Assembly: GCF_027532025.1 (NCBI RefSeq)
Contig: NZ_JAPZSY010000002.1
Span: 1 to 64,000, forward strand
DNA: 64,000 nucleotides
Direction of reading: 5' to 3'
DNA from: Inhella sp.
GTDB lineage: Bacteria; Pseudomonadota; Gammaproteobacteria; Burkholderiales; Burkholderiaceae_C
Below are positions 34,685 through 43,175 of this stretch, piece after piece (position 1 is the first letter of the stretch; every line of letters begins with the position of its first letter). The notes below the pieces were generated by a model that was not told the DNA's origin, did no database searches, and saw only the letters and a list, made by a program, of their open reading frames with translations. Position numbers and translations under genes: made by a program.

Positions 34685-35350
34685 TCACCGAATGATCTGG
34701 ATGCGCTGCTGCAGCCGCCGCACGGCGAAAGACAGGCTGAAGCAAATGACAAAGTAGAAAACCGCCGCCAACAGGTAGCCCTCGACCGGGCGGTTCAGGT
34801 TGCGGCCGGCCAGCTCGAAACCCTTGAGCAAGTCGTAGGCGCCGATGGCGTACACCAAGGAGGTGTCCTGGAACAGGATGATGGTCTGCGTCAGCAGCAC
34901 CGGCAGCATGTTGCGCAGGGCCTGGGGCAAGACCACGAGGCCCATGGTCTGGCCGTAGCTCATGCCCAAGGCGTAGCCTGCCTGTTGCTGCCCCTTGGGC
35001 ACCGACTGGATGCCGGCGCGCATGATCTCGGCGAAGTAGGCAGCCTCGAACAGCGTGAAGGTGATGAAGGCCGAGGCCGTGGCATCCACGGGGCGCCCGA
35101 TGAGCAAGGGCACCAGCAAGAAGAACCACAAGATGACCATCACCAAGGGGATGGAGCGCATCAGGTTGACGTAGGCCGCAGCGGGCAGGGCCAGGCCAGG
35201 CCGCCCCGACAGGCGCATCAGGGCCAGGACGGTGCCCAACACCACGCCGCCAACGGTGGCCGCCACCGTCAGCGTGATGGAGAACCACAGGCCGTTGAGC
35301 ACGAACTGCCGGAAGAACTCCCAGGTGAAAAAGGAGAAATCGAGGTTCAC
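34685..35350 (-). CDS. gltK: Amino-acid ABC transporter permease (GltK type)
   Basis: A 221-aa permease of the His/Glu/Gln/Arg (HisMQ) family with about five transmembrane helices. The ATPase-contacting EAA loop is visible around EAAYFAEIMRAGIQSVPKGQ. It pairs with the larger GltJ-type permease to form the membrane pore. Its start overlaps the gltJ stop by 4 nt (ATGA). Confidence 0.92.
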   Translation of the reverse strand: MNLDFSFFTWEFFRQFVLNGLWFSITLTVAATVGGVVLGTVLALMRLSGRPGLALPAAAYVNLMRSIPLVMVILWFFLLVPLLIGRPVDATASAFITFTLFEAAYFAEIMRAGIQSVPKGQQQAGYALGMSYGQTMGLVVLPQALRNMLPVLLTQTIILFQDTSLVYAIGAYDLLKGFELAGRNLNRPVEGYLLAAVFYFVICFSLSFAVRRLQQRIQIIR

Positions 35351-36102
35351 CGCCCCCCTCCCGCGGCCACACCCGGCACGCGCACGGCACGCTCCAGCGC
35401 CGAGGCGGCCAGAAACACGGCAAAAGCACTGACGAAGTACAGCGCCGTGACCACGAGGTAGGTTTCGATGGGGCGCGACGTCTCTTCGCCCACCTGCCGG
35501 GCGAACTGCGTCAGTTCCAGCACGCTGATGGCGAAGGCCACCGAGCTGTTCTTGACCACGTTCATGCCCTCGCTCGTCAGCGTGGGCATGATGACGCGGA
35601 AGGCCACCGGCAACAGCACGTGGCGGTAGGTCTGCGGCAGCGTCAGCCCCATGGCCAGCGCCGCATAGCGCTGGCCCTTGGGAATGCTCTCGATGCCTGC
35701 ACGCACCTGCTCGCTGATGCGCGCCGACGTGAAGAAGCCCAGCCCCAACCCCGCCAGCACGACACTGGGCATGGCCTTGAGGGGGGGCACGAACTCAGGC
35801 ACCACGAAGTACCACAGGAAGAGCTGGACGATCAGCGGGATGTTGCGGAACAGCTCGGTCCAGGCATGGCCCAACAGCACCAGCACCCGGTAGGGGGTGG
35901 TGCGGGCCACGCCCACCGCGGAGCCCACCACCAACGCCACGAGCAGGCCGATGCCGGCCACGGCCAGCGTCCAGCCCCAGGCGCTGAGCAACCAGTCCAG
36001 GTAGGTCTGCACGCCCGGCTCTGGGCCCAGGCAACCCGCCACCACCGTGCCGTCCACGGTGTCTTTGCACCAGAGTTCCTGACGCTCTTGCCACCAATCC
36101 AT
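35347..36102 (-). CDS. gltJ: Amino-acid ABC transporter permease (GltJ type)
   Basis: A 251-aa HisMQ-family permease. It has a short N-terminal extension with two Cys (ELWCKDTVDG and VAGCLG) before the first transmembrane helix, and the EAA-type loop SARISEQVRAGIESIPKGQR. ATG 36102 was preferred over 36144 because it has a GGAGAG Shine-Dalgarno and the ORF-track extension runs back toward the intercistronic hairpin. The gene is separated from gltI by 62 nt that include a strong stem-loop. Confidence 0.92.
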   Translation of the reverse strand: MDWWQERQELWCKDTVDGTVVAGCLGPEPGVQTYLDWLLSAWGWTLAVAGIGLLVALVVGSAVGVARTTPYRVLVLLGHAWTELFRNIPLIVQLFLWYFVVPEFVPPLKAMPSVVLAGLGLGFFTSARISEQVRAGIESIPKGQRYAALAMGLTLPQTYRHVLLPVAFRVIMPTLTSEGMNVVKNSSVAFAISVLELTQFARQVGEETSRPIETYLVVTALYFVSAFAVFLAASALERAVRVPGVAAGGGR

Positions 36103-36122
36103 GCGCTCTCCAGAAGCAACGA

Positions 36123-36142
36123 GGCGGGCCGGATGGCCCGCC
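36123..36142 (-). other. Intercistronic stem-loop between gltI and gltJ
   Basis: GGCGGGCC-GGAT-GGCCCGCC is a perfect 8-bp GC hairpin with a 4-nt loop, 22 nt after the gltI stop and 20 nt before the gltJ start. No T-tract follows on the minus strand, so it is more likely an mRNA-stabilising or partial-attenuation hairpin. Such structures let the binding protein be made in excess of the permeases. Confidence 0.65.
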
Positions 36143-36164
36143 ACAGCATGCCCTCAGCCGGGCC

Positions 36165-37058
36165 TCACTTCTTCGCGTAATCCTCCATCGGCCTGTCGTT
36201 GGGGCTGGCCCACGCCGCCTTGGTGGCCACGCTGGCCGGCAGGTTCAGGCTGGTTTGGGTGGGCGGAATCGGCTGCACGAACCACTTGACGTACATCTTG
36301 GCCAAGTCGCCCGACTTCATCAGACCGACGATGGCCTCGTCCACGGCCTTCTTGAAGGCGGGGTCGTCCTTGCGGAACATGATGGCGATGGGCTCGACCG
36401 ACAGGGTTTCGCCCACGATCTTGAAGTCCGAAGGCTTCTTGCTCTTGCTGATGGCACCGGCCAGGATTTGCGAGTCCATCACGAAGGCGTCGGCGCGACC
36501 GGTTTCCAGCATCAGAAAGCTGTCGGCGTGGTCCTTGCCCAGGATCTCTTTGAAGTCCACGCCGTTGGCGCGCTCGTGGCGCCGCAGCGTTTGCACGCTG
36601 GTGGTGCCGGTGGTGGTGGCCACCGTCTTGCCGTTGAGCTGGTTGATGCTGGTGATGCCCGAGTTGGCCTTGACGGCGATGCGCACCTCTTCGACGAAGG
36701 TGGTCACCGCGAAGGCCACGTCCTTCTGGCGGGTGGCGTTGTTGGTGGTGGAACCGCACTCGATGTCGACGTTGCCGTTCTGCACCAAGGGGATGCGGTT
36801 TTGCGACGTCACGGGCTGGTAGCGAACGCTGAGTTGCGACAGGCCCAGCTGACGCTGCACGACGCGCAGCACCTTGTCGCAAACCTCGACGTGGAAGCCG
36901 GCGTACTTGCCGTCGCCCAGGGTGAAGGACAGGGCGCCCGAGGACTCGCGCACGCCCATGGTGACAGTACCGCTGTCCTTGATCTTTTTGAGGGTGTCGG
37001 CCTGGGCGGTGCCACAGGTGGCCAGGGCCAAGGCCAGGGCAAACAGAGAGAGCTTCAT
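36165..37058 (-). CDS. gltI: Periplasmic amino-acid-binding protein (GltI type)
   Basis: A 297-aa solute-binding protein of family 3 (SBP_bac_3). The signal peptide ends near GTAQA (about residue 20). The mature protein starts DTLKKIKDSGTVTMGVRES and includes the SQNRIPLVQNGNVDIECG segment that marks glutamate/aspartate-binding proteins, then TTFVEEVRIAVK. It captures substrate for GltJKL. ATG 37058 follows GGAACC. The LysR gene ends only 34 nt upstream on the same strand, so the operon may start with the regulator. Confidence 0.94.
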   Translation of the reverse strand: MKLSLFALALALATCGTAQADTLKKIKDSGTVTMGVRESSGALSFTLGDGKYAGFHVEVCDKVLRVVQRQLGLSQLSVRYQPVTSQNRIPLVQNGNVDIECGSTTNNATRQKDVAFAVTTFVEEVRIAVKANSGITSINQLNGKTVATTTGTTSVQTLRRHERANGVDFKEILGKDHADSFLMLETGRADAFVMDSQILAGAISKSKKPSDFKIVGETLSVEPIAIMFRKDDPAFKKAVDEAIVGLMKSGDLAKMYVKWFVQPIPPTQTSLNLPASVATKAAWASPNDRPMEDYAKK

Positions 37059-37092
37059 GTCGGTTCCAGGTTGAGTGGTGAGGGGAAACTGG

Positions 37093-38019
37093 TCATTCCG
37101 GGGCCTGGCGCGCGGCCAGGAAGTCCCAAAGCCTGTTGGCGGCAAGCTTAGATCGCTTCTTGTGCTCGGGACGCTCGCGGTAAATACGCAGGGCCATCTG
37201 CAGCTCGAATTCGCCCGGCGGCGCTGCCGGCACCAGCCGGCGAGCTCGCAACTCGCGCTTGACCGAGCTGGCCGGCAAGAAGGCCAGCCCGTGCCCCTCC
37301 AAAGCCATGGCCTTGAGGCCTTCGGCCATGTCGGTTTCGTACAAGGCATCCAGGTGCAAGGGCACCCCGGCCTGCTTGACCACGATCTCCACCAGTCGAG
37401 CCAGGTAAGCACCTTCGGCATACGACAGGAAAGGGATTTTTTGACCCACATGACCCGGCAGCCGAAACAGGGCCTGGCCATCGGGGTCGGGCCGCGCGAA
37501 GGCGGCCAGGGTGTCGTGCCCGAGTTGCAGCATCTCGTAGCGATCGGGGTCCAACTGCAGCGGCTGGCTGGCATGGTGATAAGCCAGCAGCAGGTCGCAA
37601 TGGCCTTCGCTCAGTTGCAGCACGGCATCGTGCACGTTGGCGGCGTTGAGCCGGCACTTGAAGGGGTCGAGCTGCTTGCGCAACTCCATCAGCCAGTGCG
37701 GGAAAAAGCTGAAGGCCAAAGAGTGCGGCACGGCGAACTCGATCATGTCGGCGCCGGTGGCCTGGTGGCTGCGCAGCATGTTGCGCGTGGCCTGCAGGTT
37801 GGCCAGGATTTCGATGGCCTGGGCCAGCAGGGTCTCGCCCGCCGGCGTGAGCCGGGTGGGGTAGCTGCTGCGGTCCACCAAATCCATGCCCGCCCAGGCT
37901 TCCAGCGCCTGGATGCGGCGGGAAAACGCCGGTTGCGTGACGTGCCTGACTTGGGCCGAACGCGAAAAGCTGCGCGTTTCAGCCAAGCTGACGAAGTCTT
38001 CAAGCCACTTGGTTTCCAT
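37093..38019 (-). CDS. LysR family transcriptional regulator
   Basis: A 308-aa regulator. The N-terminal winged helix-turn-helix is typical (WLEDFVSLAETRSFSRSAQVRHVTQPAFSRRIQALE, here cited only as the first 70 residues), and the remainder is the substrate-binding-like effector domain. It is immediately upstream of and co-oriented with the gltIJKL-type operon, and downstream of the Atm1-type exporter by 9 nt. The likely target is the amino-acid transporter, but LysR proteins usually regulate divergent genes, so this is not certain. Confidence 0.9.
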   Translation of the reverse strand: METKWLEDFVSLAETRSFSRSAQVRHVTQPAFSRRIQALEAWAGMDLVDRSSYPTRLTPAGETLLAQAIEILANLQATRNMLRSHQATGADMIEFAVPHSLAFSFFPHWLMELRKQLDPFKCRLNAANVHDAVLQLSEGHCDLLLAYHHASQPLQLDPDRYEMLQLGHDTLAAFARPDPDGQALFRLPGHVGQKIPFLSYAEGAYLARLVEIVVKQAGVPLHLDALYETDMAEGLKAMALEGHGLAFLPASSVKRELRARRLVPAAPPGEFELQMALRIYRERPEHKKRSKLAANRLWDFLAARQAPE

Positions 38020-38028
38020 AGTCAGTCG

Positions 38029-39831
38029 TCAGTCCGGTGGCTGTGAGTTTGCCTGCAGATTCCACATGCGGGCGTAGGCACCTCCCCTCGCCAGCAGCTC
38101 GGCATGCCGGCCGCGCTCGACGATGCGGCCCGCCTCCAGCACGAGGATCTGGTCGGCGTCCACCACGGTGGACAGGCGGTGGGCGATGACCAGCACCGTC
38201 TTGTTCTGCCCCACGGCGTCGAGCTGCGCTTGGATGGCGCGCTCGTTGTGCGAATCGAGCGCCGAGGTGGCCTCGTCGAAGATCAGGATGGGCGGGTTCT
38301 TCAGCAGCGTGCGGGCGATGGCCACGCGCTGCTTTTCGCCGCCGCTGAGCTTCAAGCCCCGCTCGCCGACCCGCGTGCCGTAGCCCTGGGGCGTGCTGCG
38401 GATGAAACCGTCCAGCTGCGCGGCCTGCGCCGCGGCCTCGATCTCGGCCGGCGTGGCCCCCTCCTTGGCGTAGCCGATGTTGTAGCCCAGGGTGTCGTTG
38501 AACAGCACGGCGTCCTGCGGCACGATGCCCAGGGCCTGGCGCAGGCTGTGTTGCGTCACCTGGCGGATGTCTTGCCCATCGATGCGCACCGCGCCGGCCT
38601 TCACGTCGTAGAAGCGGAACAGCAGGCGCGCCAGCGTGCTTTTGCCCGAGCCGCTGGGTCCCACCACGGCCACGCGCTGGCCGGGCTCGATGACGAAGCT
38701 GACGCCGTGCAGCACCGGGCGCGCCGGGTCGTAGGCGAAGTCGACCGCGTCGAACTCCACCCGGCCGCCTTGCACGCGCAGCGCCGGCGCTCCCGGCGCC
38801 TCGGCCACCTCGCGTTCGCGGCCCAGGAGGCCGAACATCTTGTCCAGGTCGGTCAGGCTTTGCTTGATCTCGCGGTACAGCACGCCCAGGAAGTTCAGCG
38901 GGATGTAGAGCTGAATCATGAAGGCGTTGACCATCACCAGGTCGCCCAGGCTGAGGCGCCCCTCGCTCACGCCCTGGGTGGCGCGCCAGAGCATCAGCAC
39001 CAGGGCGGTGGCGATGATGAGTTGCTGCCCAGTGTTGAGCAGGCTCAGCGTGGTTTGGCTCTTGAGCTGCGCCTGGCGCAAGCGCTCCAGGCTGGCGTCG
39101 TAGCGGCGGGCCTCGAAGTCTTCGGCGCCGAAGTACTTGACGGTTTCGTAGTTCAGCAGCGAATCGATGGCCTGCGTGTGCGTGGCCGAGTCGATCTCGT
39201 TGAGCTGGCGGCGAAACTTGGTGCGCCACTCGGTGACGGTGATCGTGTAGGTGACGTACAGCACCAGGGCCGCGCCGGTGATGGCGGCGAAGGCCCAGTC
39301 GAACAGCCCCCCCAACAGGCTGAGCACCAGGACCACCTCGATCAAGGTTGGCAGGATGCTGTAGAGCGAAAAGCTGATCAGCGAGTGCACGGCCCGCGTG
39401 CCGCGCTCGATGTCGCGCGTCATGCCCCCGGTTTGGCGCTCCAGGTGGAAGCGCAGGCTCAAGTCGTGCAGGTGACGAAACACCTGCAGCGAGATGGCGC
39501 GCGCCGCGCCCTCGGTGGCCTTGGCGAACACCAGTTCGCGCAGTTCGGTGAACAGCGAGGTGCACAGGCGCAGCGCGCCGTAGGCCACCAAGAGGCCCAC
39601 GGGCAGCACGAACAGCGGGTTGGCCTGGGCGGCGTCGAGTTGATCGACGATCTTCTTCAGCAACAGGGGCACGCCCACCGTGGCCAGCTTGGCGCCCAGC
39701 ATGAAGCCCAAAGCCAGGGCCACGCGCCAGCGGTACTGCCAAAAGTAGGGGAGGAGCTTCTTCAGGACCTCGCCGTCGCGACGGGGCGCGGGCGGCGTGG
39801 TGACAGCGGGAGGGGAGACCGAAGGGGGCAT
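38029..39831 (-). CDS. ABC exporter, ATM1/HMT1 type (half transporter)
   Basis: A 600-aa fused membrane/ATPase half transporter. Six transmembrane helices lie in about 35-320. The segment NEIDSATHTQAIDSLLNYETVKYFG is characteristic of the Atm1 (ABCB7) group, whose bacterial members export glutathione conjugates or metal-glutathione complexes. The ATPase domain carries [30 protein letters not shown] and the H-loop IAHRLST. ATG 39831 was chosen; the ORF-track start extends across the divergent diguanylate-cyclase-like gene. It reads away from that gene, with 85 nt between the starts. Confidence 0.92.
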   Translation of the reverse strand: MPPSVSPPAVTTPPAPRRDGEVLKKLLPYFWQYRWRVALALGFMLGAKLATVGVPLLLKKIVDQLDAAQANPLFVLPVGLLVAYGALRLCTSLFTELRELVFAKATEGAARAISLQVFRHLHDLSLRFHLERQTGGMTRDIERGTRAVHSLISFSLYSILPTLIEVVLVLSLLGGLFDWAFAAITGAALVLYVTYTITVTEWRTKFRRQLNEIDSATHTQAIDSLLNYETVKYFGAEDFEARRYDASLERLRQAQLKSQTTLSLLNTGQQLIIATALVLMLWRATQGVSEGRLSLGDLVMVNAFMIQLYIPLNFLGVLYREIKQSLTDLDKMFGLLGREREVAEAPGAPALRVQGGRVEFDAVDFAYDPARPVLHGVSFVIEPGQRVAVVGPSGSGKSTLARLLFRFYDVKAGAVRIDGQDIRQVTQHSLRQALGIVPQDAVLFNDTLGYNIGYAKEGATPAEIEAAAQAAQLDGFIRSTPQGYGTRVGERGLKLSGGEKQRVAIARTLLKNPPILIFDEATSALDSHNERAIQAQLDAVGQNKTVLVIAHRLSTVVDADQILVLEAGRIVERGRHAELLARGGAYARMWNLQANSQPPD

Positions 39832-39916
39832 GGCAGACCGTGGCGAACCCACGGATTCTCGGGGGTCACAAGCCCTCCGAGGCTCTCGAAAATCGCCCGT
39901 CCTTCGCCAGAACCCC

Positions 39917-41110
39917 ATGAGCGCCCACCACCCCACCCTCCCCGCCCACGAGGCCCTGCGCACCAGCTACTCGCGGCAGCTCCGCCAAGGGTTTGCCGAC
40001 CTGCGCTTCGACCCCCCTTTGGAAGCCGCCTTCCGGGAAGAGTTCGACCGCGGCCTGGCGCCGCGCTTGGCATGGCTGGCTTTGCTGATCACCGTGAGTT
40101 GGCTGGCGTTTTGGGCGGTCGACCCCTTGCGGATGCAGCCCCAAGCGCTGCCCGCCGCGCAGCAAGGCCTGTGGACCGAACTCATGGCGGTGCGCAGCAC
40201 GGTCGCAGCCGTGTTGCTGTTGGCCACGTGGCGCGCCTGGGGCCGCCACTTGGGCGGTCACCTGCGCCACTGGGTGGTGGTCACCGCCCTGGTGGTGACG
40301 CTGGGTGGCGCCTGGGGCGCCACCTGCTACCTGCGCCTGGGCAGCTTTCAGCCCCTGGAAATCCTGCTGCTGCTGATGGCCGGCCTGTTCCTTCCCATCG
40401 GTCTGACGCTGCGGCAAACCCTGCCCTTGGCGCTGGCATGCTTGGTGGGGATGACCTTGGTGGGCGTGCTGCAAACCGAAGGTGCCGCGCAGGGGCGGTT
40501 TCTGTACTTCTCGGGGCTGATGCTCGTCGCGGCGCTGGTGGCGGCTTTCGGGGCCTACCACCGCGAATACGCGCAGCGCGAGCAGTTCTTGCTGCGGGCC
40601 GAATTGGCTTGGCAAGCCGGCCGCGACTCGCTCACCGGCCTGTGCAACCGGCGCTTGCTCGAAGAACGGCTTCAAGCCTTGTTGGCGCAGGCGCCGCACG
40701 ACCGCGCACCCGTGGCCCTGGTGTTGGCGGACGTGGATCACTTCAAGCGCTACAACGACCTTTACGGCGCTGCCGCGGGCGATGCTGCCTTGCGGACTGT
40801 GGCCGAAGTCCTGCAGAGCATGGCCGGCCACCCCTTCGACATGGTGGCACGGCTGGGCGGCAAGTCCATGGCGGTGTTGCTGCACGGCCTGCCATTGCCG
40901 GAGGTGCAGCGCCTGGCTGCTCGCGCCTTGAACGACCTGCGCACCCGCGCCGTGCCGCACGACGGCAGCGAACATGGCTGGCTGGGCGTCAGCCTGGGGT
41001 TGGCCATGGCCGAGCCGGGAGACTCGCCGCAGTCGCTCCACCGGCGGGCCGACCACGCCCTGTACCAAGCCAAACTCAACGGCAACAACTGCGCCATCGC
41101 CGCCCCTTGA
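39917..41110 (+). CDS. Membrane protein with a degenerate GGDEF domain
   Basis: A 397-aa protein with about five to six transmembrane helices (about 50-225) and a C-terminal GGDEF-type domain (about 235-395). The domain is clearly recognisable (RDSLTGLCNRRLLEE, LADVDHFKRYNDLYG, AAGDAALRTVAE and HALYQAKLNGNN), with the first metal Asp intact. The signature that makes c-di-GMP reads LGGKSM instead of GGDEF/GGEEF, and the inhibitory RxxD is HPFD. It is probably not a cyclase; it may bind GTP or act as a partner. ATG 39917 precedes the first soluble segment. Confidence 0.88.
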   Translation: MSAHHPTLPAHEALRTSYSRQLRQGFADLRFDPPLEAAFREEFDRGLAPRLAWLALLITVSWLAFWAVDPLRMQPQALPAAQQGLWTELMAVRSTVAAVLLLATWRAWGRHLGGHLRHWVVVTALVVTLGGAWGATCYLRLGSFQPLEILLLLMAGLFLPIGLTLRQTLPLALACLVGMTLVGVLQTEGAAQGRFLYFSGLMLVAALVAAFGAYHREYAQREQFLLRAELAWQAGRDSLTGLCNRRLLEERLQALLAQAPHDRAPVALVLADVDHFKRYNDLYGAAAGDAALRTVAEVLQSMAGHPFDMVARLGGKSMAVLLHGLPLPEVQRLAARALNDLRTRAVPHDGSEHGWLGVSLGLAMAEPGDSPQSLHRRADHALYQAKLNGNNCAIAAP

Positions 41111-41160
41111 GACCCGGTTTGCGCTACAAACCGAGCCTCTGCCCCGGACCCTGAACGCCC

Positions 41161-41595
41161 ATGCCCGAACTGGCCAGCCCCTTCATGGACCCCACCCAGG
41201 TCCCGACCGACCGCGAACTGGCGCTGCGCGTCATCCCCATGCCGGCCGATGCCAATGCCAACGGCGACATCTTTGGCGGCTGGATCATGGCCCAGGTGGA
41301 CTTGGCCGGCTCCGTGCTGCCCTCGCGCATCACGCGCGGGCGCATCGCCACCGTGGCGGTCAAGGAGTTCATCTTCAAACAGCCCGTCACGGTGGGCGAT
41401 CTGCTGAGCTTCTACTCGCACGTGGTGCGCATCGGACGCACGTCCATCACTGTGAAGGTGGAGGTCTACGCCGAACGCAACCCGCAGAACCCGCAGGTGG
41501 TGAAGGTCACCGAAGCCGAGCTGACTTACGTGGCCATCGACGACGAGGGCAAGTCCCGCCCCTTCCAGGTGGGGCCGGCAGCCAGCAGCGCCTGA
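41161..41595 (+). CDS. Acyl-CoA thioesterase, YciA type
   Basis: A 144-aa hotdog-fold thioesterase. The family core DANANGDIFGGWIMAQVDLAG includes the catalytic Asp. KEFIFKQPVTVGDLLSFYSHV and RIGRTSITVKVEVYAER follow. YciA enzymes hydrolyse a wide range of acyl-CoAs. It lies 50 nt after the GGDEF gene, and its TGA stop abuts the TGA stop of the convergent SGNH gene exactly, forming TGATCA. Confidence 0.92.
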   Translation: MPELASPFMDPTQVPTDRELALRVIPMPADANANGDIFGGWIMAQVDLAGSVLPSRITRGRIATVAVKEFIFKQPVTVGDLLSFYSHVVRIGRTSITVKVEVYAERNPQNPQVVKVTEAELTYVAIDDEGKSRPFQVGPAASSA

Positions 41596-42414
41596 TCAGC
41601 GACGCGCGGCCCGGTGTGGCCGCTGTCGCGGGGCGTGGTGCCGCTTCCAGCGCGAAGCAGCAAAGCGGGCCATCGCCTGGCCCCAAACCGCGTACCCCTC
41701 GGGGCCCGGGTGGAAGCCGTCTCGCGCCATGAGGCCCTGGCCACCCTCCACGCGCAAGCCCAGCGGCAGTCGCCGCAGGGCGCGGTCAGTTTGGTCGCCC
41801 AGCTGGGTCTGCAGGTGCTGGTTCAGCAGCTCGGCCTGACTGCCCAACACCCAGCGCAACGGTCGGGGCAACAGCGGGAACTGGTGCAGGGGCGGCAGGC
41901 CGCTGTGCAGCCAATAGCGCACGCCGGTCGCCTCGGCGGCCAGGGCGTGCAGGTCCTGCAGTTGCTGCCAGGTGCGCGCGGGCGGAATCTGGCGCACCAC
42001 GTCGTTCACGCCGAGCGCCGTCACCAACACATCGGCTGGCGCCAGCGCACCGCGGGCCCGGTGCTCGCGCAAATGGGCCAAGGCCTCGCCCGTGGTGTCG
42101 CCGGTGCGGGCCACCAACTGCCAATGCACCGGGCAACCCAGTTCATGGGCCAGGCCGCGCGCCAAATGGCCCACCAGGGCGTCGTGCTGGCGGGCCACGC
42201 CCACACCCGCGGCCGACGAATCGCCCACCACCAGCAAGCGCAACGGGGTGTCCACGCGCCGGTTCGTGGGCTGCACGCGCCCGCGCCGGGGCCCCTCGGC
42301 CTCCGGCAGGGCCAAGGCCGTGGCTCGCACGCGCACGGCTTGCAGCAACAGCAGGGGCGACATCACCACCTTCGCGGCGGTGAGCACCTTGGGATTGGGC
42401 GAAGGGGCGGTCAC
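41596..42414 (-). CDS. SGNH/GDSL hydrolase
   Basis: A 272-aa lipase/esterase-fold protein. Block I LLVVGDSSAAG carries the nucleophilic Ser, block III reads GVND, and block V DGFHP provides the Asp-His pair. An N-terminal hydrophobic helix (VVMSPLLLLQAV) suggests membrane anchoring or export. The start is GTG 42414, overlapping the enoyl-CoA hydratase stop (GTGA). It is the last gene of the leftward fatty-acid cluster, so it may act on lipids or acyl esters; the substrate is unknown. The C-terminal tail is very Arg/His-rich. Confidence 0.87.
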   Translation of the reverse strand: MTAPSPNPKVLTAAKVVMSPLLLLQAVRVRATALALPEAEGPRRGRVQPTNRRVDTPLRLLVVGDSSAAGVGVARQHDALVGHLARGLAHELGCPVHWQLVARTGDTTGEALAHLREHRARGALAPADVLVTALGVNDVVRQIPPARTWQQLQDLHALAAEATGVRYWLHSGLPPLHQFPLLPRPLRWVLGSQAELLNQHLQTQLGDQTDRALRRLPLGLRVEGGQGLMARDGFHPGPEGYAVWGQAMARFAASRWKRHHAPRQRPHRAARR

Positions 42415-43175
42415 TCGAACTTCGTGAAATCGGGGGCGCGCTTTTGGAAGAAGGCCTGGAAGGCCTCCAGAGCCTCGGGGCTGCGCAGGCGCGCCGCAAA
42501 GATCTCGGCCTCTTCTTGGATCACGCGCTGCAACTCGGCCAAGCCGGGGCCGCGCATCAGCTTCTTGCTGGCGCGCACGGCGCTGGGCGCCAAGGTGTTG
42601 AAGCGCTCGGCCATCCGACGGGCGTGGTTCACCACCTCGCCCGCGGGCAGCACGGCGTTGGCGATGCCGAATTCGACCGCCTCGGCGCCGGTCATCGGGT
42701 CGCCCAGCAACAGCTTTTCAGCGGCCTTCACATGACCCATCAAGCGCGGCACGACAAGGCTGGAACCGAACTCCGGCACCAGGCCCAGAGCCACGAAGGG
42801 CATGGCCAGACGGCTGTCGTCGGCCACGTAAACGAGGTCGCAGTGCAGCAGCAGCGTGGTGCCGATGCCGATGGCAGCGCCGGTGACAGCGGCCACCACG
42901 GGCTTCTCGCAACCCAGCAGCGCCTGCATGAACTGGAAGACCGGCGCGTCGGCGTCGCGCGGCGGGCGGGCCATGAAGTCTTCGAGGTCGTTGCCCGAGG
43001 TGAACAGGCCGGGCTGGCCGGTGATCAGCACGGCGCGCACCTTCGGGTCGGCGTTGGCGGCGTTCAGCGCCTCGGCCATGGCCTCGTACATGGCCGAGGT
43101 GATGGCGTTCTTCTTTTCGGGGCGCGCGATCTCGATCGTGGCGACGCCGTTGAAGGTGGCAGTTTTGATGCTCAT
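42411..43175 (-). CDS. Enoyl-CoA hydratase/isomerase family protein
   Basis: A 254-aa crotonase-fold enzyme of fatty-acid beta-oxidation. The oxyanion-hole segments are GNDLEDF (around residue 60) and AAIGIGTTLLLHCDLVYV (around 105), and EFGSSLVVPRLMG lies near the acid/base position. It may be a hydratase or a delta3-delta2 isomerase; the catalytic residue pattern does not settle which. ATG 43175 overlaps the preceding hydrolase stop (ATGA), and its stop overlaps the SGNH start. Confidence 0.9.
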   Translation of the reverse strand: MSIKTATFNGVATIEIARPEKKNAITSAMYEAMAEALNAANADPKVRAVLITGQPGLFTSGNDLEDFMARPPRDADAPVFQFMQALLGCEKPVVAAVTGAAIGIGTTLLLHCDLVYVADDSRLAMPFVALGLVPEFGSSLVVPRLMGHVKAAEKLLLGDPMTGAEAVEFGIANAVLPAGEVVNHARRMAERFNTLAPSAVRASKKLMRGPGLAELQRVIQEEAEIFAARLRSPEALEAFQAFFQKRAPDFTKFE

